Origin: Datnioides undecimradiatus
Taxonomy: Eukaryota > Chordata > Actinopteri > Lobotiformes > Datnioididae
Assembly: GCA_008933995.1 (NCBI GenBank)
Contig: WARS01000015.1
Span: 3,522,173-3,586,172 of the forward strand
DNA length: 64,000 nt
Reading direction: 5' to 3'
Part shown: piece by piece, positions 38,037-49,400 of the stretch
Layout of the letters: each line of letters opens with the position of its first letter
How positions within the stretch are numbered: position 1 is the first letter of the stretch
The notes under the pieces: generated by a model
The model's input: only the letters and a program-made list of their open reading frames with translations
What the model was told of the DNA's origin: nothing
Database searches by the model: none
Translations under genes and position numbers: made by a program

Positions 38037-39870
38037 AAGTTAAATCTTATTTTGTGTAAATATACTGTATCTAAAATTGTACGGCTCATGTTGCAAAGTG
38101 TCTTCTTTTGTTGTGTAATGTGAAAGGGATCTGAGAGAAGCATGTGGGAGAGTATTTTTTTAAATATTCAAAAAAGCCAAACTTGTGAATGTTGTTTAAA
38201 CAGGTTATATGCAAAAGTGCAGATGTGGTGTAATATAGTTGATGTGAATGTGTGTGCGCGTGCGTGTGTGTACATAAGTTGGATGTGCTGCAATGATTAA
38301 AAAGACATTCTGCAGATGTTTTTAGGAAACCTAGGATTTTTAATGTGTAAGTTATTTTGACTTCCTGAGGACACTGCTAACAAGGCTAGCAGCAATTTTC
38401 TGACTGCATCAAACTCCTTATTTTTCCCGTAGTATCACCTCTGAGTTACCATTTGCTTACAATCAGCAGTATAATGATGCTATGGAGTAGCCGTAGAGGG
38501 TCCAGCATATTAGTATTAGCTCACTGGCTTTTTCTTGGCGTAAGGGCACATTGCTACAGTATAACTACTGCCCTAATGTCATGTCATGCTAACGCTTGAT
38601 ATCAGTTATAATATTTACAGAATTGTATACGGTGTCATCCTGTTTGTCACTGTTACTGTGATTTGTCTGTCTGTTGGGTGTAAAAACATCAAGTCACCAA
38701 TGTTGTTTTAGATGTCAGTCTGATTTCTGTGCTCTGGACCGAAAGAGGGAACCTAAGCAGAATTCATCCACCTTGTGAATTTCAGGCACAGTGTTAATGA
38801 TGCTGAAGAAACGTGTCTAACTGGGGGCTCTTTGGCCAAACACATCCCTGTACTAATGTATCTGTGCTTAGGGTTCGTCTGCTTAAAATGTTTTGCAGTT
38901 TGGATGTTTAACTTTACAGGAAAAGAACTTTCAAGCAAAAAAGTTCATCCACTTTCCTTGTTCGGTGTCTGAGACTTCTTACATGATGGAAAATTGAATA
39001 TATTTCGGCTTTAGATTGTAAACTAAAACAACAGGAAACTAATGGCCGTTTTTCAGTTTTCTCAAGTTTTGTAGCCCAAACAATTGAGACAATAAAAAGC
39101 GGATTAAGTCCAGTGATATGAGAAGACTTGATTTAGTTGAACATGTTAAAATGATTGGAATATAACCATAAATGCTAGACAGTACAGGTGAAACTCTGAA
39201 CATGTGAATCCTCATGGTAGAAACTCAAAGTTTTCTAAATGTGGACCTGATTTTCAGCAGTTACGTCTCCCTCTGAATGAACATGGAGAGTTAAAGATGA
39301 GCCACAGTTGGCTGACAGAGCTTCACTATTCTGCGCTGTTGCTCTCATCTACACATTAATTAGGCCTGCAGCTCCTTCTACACAACAGAAGAGAATCTAT
39401 GCAGTTTTTCCATTTCTGTTTTCTCACATTAGAAGTTTGTCCACTTATCATGTTTGGATTAATAATTCTGTTTGTGTACATAATGTTCAGCATATTTCAA
39501 AAAGGTCACCATAGTTTGTAATAATTATAAATCTAAAGTTTTCAAAACAGATGGAATACAAGCTATATGTATTGCTCTCACCACAGTGGCCTAATCTTAA
39601 AAAAATCTAAATATGTTGGTCTATAGACGTCACCTGTTTTATGTTCCGTACTAAAAGCTGGTATTAATGTGCATAGCTGTTGTTTTGTATCATTTCTATA
39701 GTCAATATTTTGAATTTGGTATAGAAGTAAATAATAAATGGCATTTTTTTTTGTTGACAGTATTTATTTTCCAGCTTGTTTCATTATCCTACCTTGTGTT
39801 TTTGGGTCCTGTACAAAAGTTTTGTCACGTCATGTATTTTTCTTTTTTTTTCTGGTCTAAATCTTGTTTT

Positions 39871-39876
39871 AATAAA
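39871..39876 (+). terminator. Distal polyadenylation signal, sart3 direction
   Basis: AATAAA after a long T-rich stretch, 95 bp before the opposing ficd signal. It could end a long sart3 transcript. Confidence 0.4.
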
Positions 39877-39970
39877 ATCACGTAAATCGACTTTGATCCT
39901 AGCATGATGCTCTGTGCTTTATCATTTAAAAGGTATAGAAACTACACACATATTTAAAGTTAATAAGACT

Positions 39971-39976
39971 TTTATT
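39971..39976 (-). terminator. Polyadenylation signal of ficd
   Basis: TTTATT on the plus strand is AATAAA for ficd, about 500 bp past its stop. It faces the sart3 3' end. Confidence 0.55.
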
Positions 39977-40473
39977 TAAAAATAAAATAAATAATCAAAT
40001 GCATGAAAGTGCTTTACAGTGTAATGAGACACCTTTAACCCAAATCCTGAACTACACATCTGCAGTGGAAAACCACTGAAGCGTCTCAATTCAAATGACA
40101 TTAGAAAGCTTTCTTCTGTTGTCACCTCACCAGTAGTAAAACTTCAGATTGTATCCTGATGGAAACTAGAATCCATTAACATGGCAATAAAATACTTAAA
40201 GTGGGAAGAGGTTTTCCTTTTATCGTGCAGTAGAAAGATCTGTATGAAACCAACACAGAAAACACAGCAAAATCGGATTTCAATTCAACATCCCGCAACA
40301 GTTTCAGCAGGAACAGGCCCCTAACTGATGCAAATGGGATGATTTGATGGGACACGGCGAGAAGTGAGAAGGCAATTCAACATTTTTTTTAATGATAGAA
40401 TTGATAGAACTTTGAGATGAATAATAACCTCTCCCTGCACGTCTCATGCTCCCTTTCTCCTTCCGTCTCCAGC

Positions 40474-42141
40474 TCAGTTGTGGATCGGGATGGTCTGTTT
40501 GCAGTCCAGACAGGCCTGGTCCTGGCTAGCTGCTGGAAGGCCAACAGCATGCTCTGTTGTAGAAATCAACAATGTATCCAACGTCATCTCTGTACATTTG
40601 GCTATAAAGCGAATAAAGGGCCGTACATCACCTTCATTAGCTGTGTCTAGAGCTGCATAATATTCGGCCCGTTGTTCTTTGCGAATAGTGATTGGTGGGT
40701 ACCGCGCTTGCATGAGTACAAGGTTCATGAGCAGCCGTGATGTGCGTCCGTTGCCGTCTACAAATGGGTGCACATACACCAGTTTGTAGTGGGCAAGAGC
40801 GGCGTACTCCACGGGGTGCAGCTGCAGGGCTTCTTCTGAGTTGAGCCACTGAACCAGCTCCTGCATGTGTCTCTGCAGGTCCTCGGGGTGAGGGGGTATA
40901 TGGTGGCCCACAAACACCTGGTTAGTGCGCAGCCTCCCCCCCTCCACAGGATCTACATAGCCAAGCACCCGCCGGTGAATCTCCAAGATGTCACTGACAG
41001 TGATAGTTCCTGTTCTGGACAACAGTGTTGTGTTAATGTACTTCATGGCAACATCCACACCAATAGCCTCATTCTGCTCCTGCAGGCTCTTCCCAGGGAC
41101 AGCGTAACGTGTCTCGATGATGTGACGGATCTCAGAGAGTGTCAGAGTGCTGCCCTCAATGGCCACTGTGTGGTAGATATGGTGGTAATAGGTTTCCTCC
41201 ATCACTCGGCGGAGTGCAGAGTTCCCTTTAGGAATGGACATGAGCCGGCGCACTTTGCTGTCAATGATCCCAAAATAACGCTGGTCGATCTCCTCCACTA
41301 ATGGAAGAGTTCGGTCTCGGCTGACCAAAGCTCTCTTGTTACATGGCGAGATGGCCAAGGCTTTGGTGTAGAGGTGGTCTGCTTGGACTACGTCCTTCTC
41401 CTCCTCCAGAATTGTCCCCAGCTCTGTTAGCGCATCTACAAAGTCTGGATTCATGCTGAGTGCATGCACCAGCAGCTTGTGAGCCTTCTCCCTTTTCCCC
41501 AGTTTCTTCATCTCCAGAGCCTGTTGCAGTGCTGCTTTGGCCTCAAGCTCCATCTCTGAAATCAGAACATGATGATAAATGCCAACAGGGATGAAACAAC
41601 ATAGAGTTAATAATCGTAGATATAGTACCTTAAGAGAATCAACCATCCATAGAATTTACAAAAGCAATGAAACAGAGAAAAGCTGAAAATCATATTTTTG
41701 AACCCGGAAACAATGAATGTTTGGCATTTCCCTTGACAAATAACTACTTAAATCATTCCTACGACTCAGTAGAGTCTAAATTCATTGGATACTAACAAGC
41801 ACTCTTGTATTTAGCATATGGTAATAAGTTGAACTAAATAATGAATCACTACACTTCTTCCTGTTTGTACCTTTGCTCGGTTTGGACCTTTGAGGCAGCA
41901 GATCAAGGGCAGTAAAGGAGACAGTGAGGCTGGTGGACTGCACAGCTGGAGGTTGCTGAGAGCTTCCCCACAGCTGGCAGCGGAGCTGAGCGATGCCCTT
42001 CAGGGCAGCGCAGCACTGGTTCTCCACCCCCACCAGCGGCATTAGGAGGGCCACCAGAGAGCCGAGGAGGACACACAAGAGTGGGCCCCATCCTCCGAGG
42101 ATACGGCCGCTGGTGTAACGCCACACCGTCACAGCAGCCAT
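40474..42141 (-). CDS. ficd: FIC-domain protein adenylyltransferase (AMPylator of BiP)
   Basis: Two coding exons: 41871-42141 and 40474-41555, joined in phase over a 315-bp intron, giving 450 residues (human 458). The N-terminus has a type II membrane anchor (about 18-38, [17 protein letters not shown]), placing the catalytic part in the ER lumen. Two TPR units span about 94-161 ([23 protein letters not shown]). The inhibitory helix motif TVAIEG carries E224, equivalent to human E234. The Fic active site HPFVDGNGR is at 353-361, with H353 equivalent to human H363. FICD AMPylates the Hsp70 chaperone BiP (HSPA5) with ATP at low load and removes the AMP under ER stress. The first-exon ATG is chosen because it gives the membrane anchor and phase. 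All catalytic residues are intact. Confidence 0.97.
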
Positions 42142-42560
42142 GATGAGTCCAGGTTAAATCCTCCATCCTCTAGTGCCCAGGGGCGGCTGGCAGGAAGGAA
42201 AACACGATCAACATGACAGCTGGGAGTCACCAACACTGCCGGCGAGATTACGTCCAGTTATCAAACTGTTAGAACTCGTGGGTTAGCTAGCTAGCTATCT
42301 GTCGCATTAATGTGAGTACCGACTTAAATAACTAGACTGCAGTCGACTTGTTCTCGGCGTCACTAGTTTTGTACACAAAAACACACATCATCAACTTCCT
42401 TGGTCTGAACGTGTAAACATCATGAAATATAATTGGTCAGGATTACATTTAAGACTGGCGCTGATTGGCCGAGAACGCAGCAACACATGAAATGGTTCGT
42501 AACGGTTTCTGATTGGACGGTCTGGAAACGTTTCAGGAAGCACTTACGATATAACGAGCG
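42142..42560 (-). promoter_or_regulatory. ficd 5' UTR and promoter with three CCAAT boxes
   Basis: Upstream of the ficd ATG three ATTGG pentamers lie at 42432-42436, 42464-42468 and 42512-42516. In gene orientation all read CCAAT, two of them CCAATCAG. Such spaced NF-Y sites are typical of ER-stress-responsive promoters, but no complete ERSE (CCAAT-N9-CCACG) was found. Confidence 0.5.
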
Positions 42561-42569
42561 TAATATGTA

Positions 42570-43290
42570 ACCACCTAGAAAAACAACCCGAAACGCCTCT
42601 AACTGGTAAAATTACATTCATTTAGTAGTGAGCTGTTAAAGTTTTAAAATTGTTTTCCCTGTTTTTAGTGCAAACAAACCGTTAACAATATATTTTACTT
42701 ACACGTGCCCGTGTATATTTAATCATTAATTGACATTTTTTTATTATAAGTTGTACTTTTTTAATTTTCTCTTTTTTCTTTCTTCTTTTCCCTCAGTCTT
42801 ATAACGTTTATAGCTAATGTACTTTTGTAATGTGAGAGCTTTCACGCAGGGCAAAATGTTCAGAAATGTCCAGCTACAACACGCAAGAGCTGAAATATTA
42901 AAATAGACTGCTACAGATCTTAGACTCTGAAAGCCCATGATGACTAAACATCGCGGGGGACCCACTTTGCTGTGTTGCTCTCTGGTAAACAGTCATTTAA
43001 AGCACATTCAATTTGACATCAACAGGTTGGAGCTGTCCTGACCTGGTCTATATAGAGTTGGTTTATACTTTAACCCCACAGCTGTGGGTTTCCATTTCAG
43101 CAACAAAACCAATCTGACACTTGTTGCACAGCAACGCATCATCATAGGAAGCCATTCATTTCCTTTTCCCGTTACCACTAATGGGGTTAAATTATAGAAA
43201 ATATACATGAGTAGCCTATTTGATTTGGCCTCGCACAATTTTGTTGTCCTTCATTTAGAGAAAATCCATATTAGAATAATTATTGTGTTG
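42570..43290. other. Intergenic; nothing recognised
   Basis: AT-rich DNA left of the LINE-like repeat, with poly-T and only short frames. No gene, RNA or repeat terminus identified. Confidence 0.5.
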
Positions 43291-43294
43291 ATAG

Positions 43295-43790
43295 TTAATA
43301 ACGATAAGAATAAGAAGAACTTTATTAATCCTGAAGGAAATTGTTTTGCCAGAGATTGCTCCAAATATCAGTAGCAGACAGTACAGAACAGAGTAAAAAC
43401 ACAATAAATGATCAACTTTAGTGACAGATAATAAAATACGTATATGAAAAGTATAACAAGAGCTAAATCCAAATTGGAAAAAAAACAATAGAAGCAGGAT
43501 AGGTTAAGGGAGTGCATAGACTAATAAAATTGTACAGTGACAACTGGAAACATTATGGGCAGTTATGTGGATGAGTGTCAAAGGTAAATAAAGTGAAGGT
43601 AATAGGAGTAATAGGTAATAAAGCAATTAAAGAAAATTGTGCAAATGTAGAGAATGTGCACTAGTACATTGTAGTGATGCTGAAAAAGTAAAATTGCATG
43701 TGATAGTGTCATAAATTATTTTATGCATAATATTGCACGAGTGAGAAGTAATATTGCACATGATAGTAATATTCCACATGATAATGTAAC
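43295..43790. repeat. LINE- or SINE-like fish interspersed repeat
   Basis: Contains ACTTTATTAATCCTGAAGGAA, close to a very common fish repeat motif (CTTTATTGATCC..GGGAAATT). Next come AAAACACAATAAA-type text and several ATATTGCACATGATA units (about 43690-43780), as in many teleost non-LTR copies. Family and strand are not determined. Confidence 0.5.
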
Positions 43791-43799
43791 ACTACTCAG

Positions 43800-45770
43800 C
43801 TCTAAAAGTGCATTACCTGCATAACAGCATAACTTGAATTTAGGAAGTGAATACAAAGGTATTCTGCAATGATTTTTTTTTCTATTAACCGTTTTTTTCT
43901 AATACGAATGCACTAACAAACAGAAGAGGGCAGCGTTGCTCTGCTATGCAATCATCAGAGTATAAGAATATCTTCCGAGGACTGCAGTGGCATTCATGTC
44001 CTCAGAGTCAGAATAAACAGCAGAATCAAGATTCATTCTTGTACCATCTAGCTTAATGCAAAGGAATCTGCATTTGTATAAAGTAAGATTGATATCTCTC
44101 ATCTCCCATCCCTTCTCTCCTCTCATGCTACTTCCATTTATCAGCGTACCTAATTTCGAGATATAGAGTTTTGTTTTCTGGTTCTGTGTATAATTATTAA
44201 AAGCTGTCATACTTTTATATGTGTCATGTATTTATAGTGAAGCCGCCATTACAGAAATTACCACCAGCTGGGAGCAGCCTGTGGTGATGAAGATTGATTC
44301 CTGGCTGCATGCCAAAGCCAACTCTATTAGACATATCTTCAGCAGATGGCAGACTATCAGCTCTAAATAGCTGCTATTCACAAACAGCCTGAGACTCTGT
44401 AGCAGCACTCCACAGAGAGTACAGAGGAAGGTATGAATGAACTTGATGATTTTGCGTGTTAGATATCTAGTAGATTCTGTCTCAAATTTGAGGTTTTGAC
44501 TTTGTCAGGTTACACTGTGTGCCGTACTCACAGTGAGGTCTGGAGCAGCACACTAACATCATTTACCACCACAGAGTCCCTCTGCACAGCAATTTCACCT
44601 TGGAGGATAATGGAGCAGTCTGTTCGAGTGTGCTTGAGCTGCATTAGTTATTTATTTATTTATTATTTCTTTACTCCTGTTATTCATGCACTCTCTCACA
44701 CACTTCTCAAGGCAAAGAAGAGGCTGTAGGAAGTTGTTGTGGCCAAGAGTATGTTTACATGGATTTCTCATTCTCCAAAAGAAAGAAAGAAAGAAAGGAA
44801 GAAATGGGAATGGGAATATTTAATTAACATGCTGCCAATGACTAACTTCGATAGAGGGAACAAGAAAGATGACTAACTGCTGCCTGTGGGATACAAGCTC
44901 AAAATTTAGTGTATCTGTAGCTCAAATCAGACTCAGTGCTGTATAATTTTGCCACTGCACTGAGGCACTTTCATTATTACTCTTTGGCTTGGAAGCAGCT
45001 TTCACTCCATAATGCATAAAAACCCTGTCTGCCAACTAGTTGCAGCAAGAAGGAAAAATAGGACAAACATTTCAAAGTTTTGTATTTCCAAATTTTATTT
45101 CTGGTACAACAAAAATAAATAGTAAACAAAAAAGACCTCTAGATCCTTGTCCTTTTTATTATGCCATTTAATGGCTCAATAACCACTATCACAAAACATG
45201 TACTGTAATAAAATAACAAATGTGCTTTGTAAGGTACCTGTTCCACAATAAAAAATAAGAGTGAAATGAAAGTAAAAGCCATATGGTGTTGCAGCAAAAT
45301 ACAAGTTGACCGAATACATCTTGAAATGGGCATGTGAAAATGCATAAAAATGTAATTATTATCATCCCCAAAAAGTCCTCAGTGCAGATCTACTTGTCAC
45401 AGGGTGTTACTAGCCTTTCTGTAATCTAAAATCACAGAAAGAGAAAAAAACCAACAGTGTGGAGAATTGCACCAAGTAATGTTACAGAACGCAGCTCTTG
45501 TCAAAAACCTAATTGGGTCCTACATCAGGCACTGGATCCCGAGATGTGTCCAGTGATACCTTTACTTGTGAAGCGAAGACTCCATTTCTCTCAGGGATGG
45601 AGTTATCATCCACTTCAAACTCAGGCCTCCAAAACCTCACAGAGAGGGTTAGATCATCAATCTTAGATCAGGGCAAGCTCTCAGTGCTGTTTAATCTTAC
45701 TCTTACTCTTTACTGATGCACACATTTAGTTTTGCAAGAACAACTTGAAGATCAAAGAAGAGCAAGAAGT
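43800..45770. other. Intergenic; simple repeats only
   Basis: Includes a (TTTA)n run near 44650 and a (GAAA)n run at about 44780-44800. No gene was recognised. Confidence 0.5.
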
Positions 45771-45905
45771 GCTGACTGTCATGGACCTTACTCCACGGTC
45801 ACCTGACATCAGCCCCAAGGAGCATTTCTGAAGACACCTGAAGACTAGCAAGGCTGAGCGCTCTCGACACACAGGACAAGACGCATGCTGGAATAACATC
45901 GTCAT
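45740..45905 (+). pseudogene. Decayed Tc1/mariner transposase fragment
   Basis: Read in the frame of 45778, the DNA gives VMDLTPRSPDISPKEHF followed by an in-frame TGA and then HLKTSKAERS. This matches the C-terminal part of Tc1-like DDE transposases around the SPDLNPIEHLW motif. The usual N-P-I-E core has become S-P-K-E, but the final acidic residue remains. Only about 55 codons of likeness are seen and no terminal inverted repeats were found, so it is an old inactive relic. Confidence 0.6.
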
Positions 45906-46388
45906 CATTTTTTTCACAAACCTTTAGAGTTCATGCCACAAATCTCACATATTATTCAGAAAATGAGCCTCACATACAAAGAATAAACACATTTACATAG
46001 CTTTAATCATGATTGACAAAATATAAATTATAAAATATAACATTTAAAACAAATGTGCATCTTTTTATTTCTTTGCTTGCCATAATTTAACTGTCCTTAT
46101 CAGGATAGCCACTTATGAGGACAAGGATAGCTTATTTGGATTTTTGAAATTCAAGACATTCACAAGTGGAACATATTGTTCAACTAACTGAACTGGCCAG
46201 AACCCTGCTGTGAGATGGCAGATACATGAGATACACGAAGCATGCAGCATCTACTGTGTTTACTCTTCTGCAATGGTCTAATGGCTCCTGATTGTAGAAT
46301 TATTTCCATTTTTTGCAGATTTTCTATAAATTTTGCACTACATTTGGATGGAAACCTCGCTAGTGACATCTTGGCCACTGCAGATCAT

Positions 46389-46441
46389 GTCGTAGAGCCT
46401 CATATGGAGAAGTGGCTCTTCTTCATATGAGGCTCTACGAC
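46389..46441. repeat. Perfect 18-bp inverted repeat with 17-nt spacer
   Basis: GTCGTAGAGCCTCATATG at 46389-46406 is exactly complementary to 46424-46441. The spacer itself can add pairs (AGAAG with CTTCT), so the transcript on either strand would fold into a tight hairpin of about 53 nt. No flanking element was recognised. Confidence 0.9.
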
Positions 46442-46449
46442 AGTCCACA

Positions 46450-49400
46450 ACAATCGAGCTTTAGTTGAAAAGCAAGAACAAATATGGCAGAGTGGGCAAC
46501 TGATGAAGGAGAAATGATGGTATGAAATGAACGGCCCTCGGGTAGTATCGTGGACTAATTCTATGCCCATCTGGCATATGCTTACACGAGCTAAAACCCC
46601 TTCAGCTGTGGAAACAGATAAAACCACGAGTCTGAAGTTAAAATCATTGATGAGTGCAAATTCTGTTTTCGCTGTGTTCATGCAATTAAATGTCTCATGT
46701 CACCGCGGGATTATTATCAGAATGGAACAGTCTCATTGAAAAATAGTAGCCTGTTATCTTTAATGTATTCCTGAAGTGTGCTTTTATCTTCAGTATCAGT
46801 TAAGTAGCCGTGATGCATAGAACATGAGTTACAGGCTTTCACATTAATCTGTGTGGGGGAAAAAAGCAGTTGTCGCCACTGAATGTTTTGTAGATTATGT
46901 AAAAGGAATAGGTTTCCATGTGCATCAGCATGATCCTCACACCAGCTGACATGTTAACTTGAAGCACACTCCAGAGATGACCTGTCAGAGACTATTAAAA
47001 TAACACCCTGTCTTTTCACTACTTGCTGGAACTGTGCTTCAAGAGGTAGAAAATCCATCTGCCCACCTGGAAAAAAAGCGACCTGTCAGGTCAGGAAATA
47101 AATCCCTCTGGCACAGGCGCCTTGCCTCCCCCCCTACCAGCTCGCGCTCCTCTCTCCAGCCTCTGTGGAGCCGTCAGTCTGCCTGCCTTTCTGTCTGAGA
47201 AGAGGCTTTGTTCTGGGTGACAGAGCTGGGTGTCAGAGATAGAGGATCTCGTTAGGCAGTCAGAGGGAGAGGGATGGTGGCTCTTCTTCCACTCTCTGTG
47301 TATGGATGGCTCTGAAAAACAGGGATGAGGGGACCGTTAAAATGGATGACAGAGTGAAGGAGAGCCGCACTGGGAGCAACAACTGTCCTCAACTGTCAAC
47401 ATTCAAAATACTTTATCTAAATGGAGGGTTTGCTCCAAAATGTTAGATCCACACATTCATTGGCAGACTGACAAGAGCTGTTACAAGGTGATCTGGGAGG
47501 TCTGGACATCTATTTTCCTCAGGTGACAAGAGGACAGCGGGTTTCCCTAAGCTGGTCTGGGAGCTCCTCCAGATGTTTTTATTAAGGGAATAAAACATCT
47601 GTAACAAAATAACCAGTTTACCAAGGCATTGTTTCATAACAACAGTAATGTTTCCTCCTTCTCCCTCTGATCCATCAGCTTGGTGAGTCTCACAGTGCAT
47701 GCTGAGACGTTCCTATGCTCAGTGTAGGTCAGAGGAGGTTGAAGAGATGTGGCTGCCTTCCCCAGTGTCAAACTGGTAATTACCGACACTCTGTCCCTAT
47801 AAATTTAATGCAATGTCAGAAGGACCACTGTCTAACACACTGTCACACTGGGATGCTGAACTAAGAAGGAATAAAACAAATTATTTGAGCAAAATACATT
47901 CTAAAATTAAACAAATGTATAATTAAAAATGTATATAATAAATATATAATTATAATAACATAATATAATTAGTAACCCAACATGGATCCCAATTAGTTGT
48001 TACCATATGTCTACTAACTATATCTATATGTCTAATAACTACCATTATTTGGACCAATACTTAAATATTCAGTATAATCAACAAATGTTTGACTTCATTT
48101 CACACAGCAAAAAAATATTAAAAAAAACAAATTTAGCTTATTTATTTTGTAAAAATAACATTTTAGTTTCTTAAAACCTGCTTTGCTGTTACCCACAACC
48201 TCCTCCTTACATAAGAATGACTGATTATATGTGTCCATCCCACGACTATCTTCACTTCTTCATACATCAGTGTTTGCCTGTTTCTTCAGACAGACAGCAA
48301 AATTAGGCTCCAAGGACTCACCTGGCTACAACTTACAGTATATCAAACGCACTCTTTGCGGTAATGTTGCCTGTTTAAGCTGTTAGCTCTCCACCCCTGA
48401 CTCCCCAACTCACTTGATTTATGAACTCTGCTGCAAAACACTTGCTGCTACCACTCGTGTGTTTCATCTGGCATTTTCTAAATTAGCTGTCCCACCAGCA
48501 ATCTGTCATGTTCACAAGCTCCATGAAGTCTTTGCCCAGAAATATATCTGACATCTTACATAAAATGTCCATAAAATGCAGTGTTGGGTGGAATAATCTG
48601 TTTTACTGAATGATTGCTGTAAACAAATCAAAAGTGAGGAAGGTAGCACGGATTCTTCATCCTGATGCCCTTTTGCCTAAAGCCTATTTCTCCATCATCT
48701 TTCTCATAATCCCATTGTCCACCAAAGGGAGCCATTTCACATAGAAACACCCTTTACATATGACTGAACAAAGAGTATTTGTGTTTGTGTGTGAGGGAAA
48801 ATGTTTGTTTTGGGGCAGTAGACAGACAGGTTTTCACTTCTGATCTTGGGTCTCGGTGATAGGCTTGATGTGTTCAGTGCTGTCATATTTGCTTGTTTGT
48901 CCACCGTAGCAGACCCCTTCAGATTAGACACTTTTCCTCAGGTCCAGGCTCACATGCTTGGTGAGGTCCTGCAGGCTGGTTGTGTGCTCAAGGGCCAACA
49001 GGTGAGTAAATGATCTGTCGGAAAGACAGGAGACGGAAATAATTAGGCCTCCACTGAGGGGCAGCCATTACCAGGAAACTTCCTCAGGCACTTCTTGATG
49101 TTTCACTTATTATCCCCCCTTCTGCAATGGCCTGTGTCGCTCAGCGAAGTGGGAACCAGCCGCCAGCTCTGTCAAATGTACCAATTCCAGCACTAACAGG
49201 CAGATCTTACAGCACACAGCGATGACTCAGCAACTGTGGGCGGCTCATTATTTTCTTCACCCACTAAGAGATGACTGGCTGGTGACTTAGTTTGGTTTCT
49301 CTGGTAACGTACAGGGGGAGTACAAAATAAAATTATGGCACCTTATAACACGATTACACATAAACACAATAGGACAGGAGGATAATGTTTGCTCCCCTCA

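Larger units (their letters stand above)
37764..39895 (+). other. sart3 3' UTR (short and long forms) and following DNA
   Basis: Two candidate ends are visible: AATAAA at 38031-38036 (UTR about 290 bp) and AATAAA at 39871-39876 (UTR about 2.1 kb). The stretch between has no coding potential. It contains a Pumilio-type TGTAAATA at 38055-38062 that only the long form would carry, and a short GT-rich run at about 38248-38270. Confidence 0.5.

Noticed and set aside
46450..46740. Possible repeat body attached to the 46389 hairpin
   Set aside because: The text felt repeat-like, but I could not identify boundaries or a family, so it is not listed.
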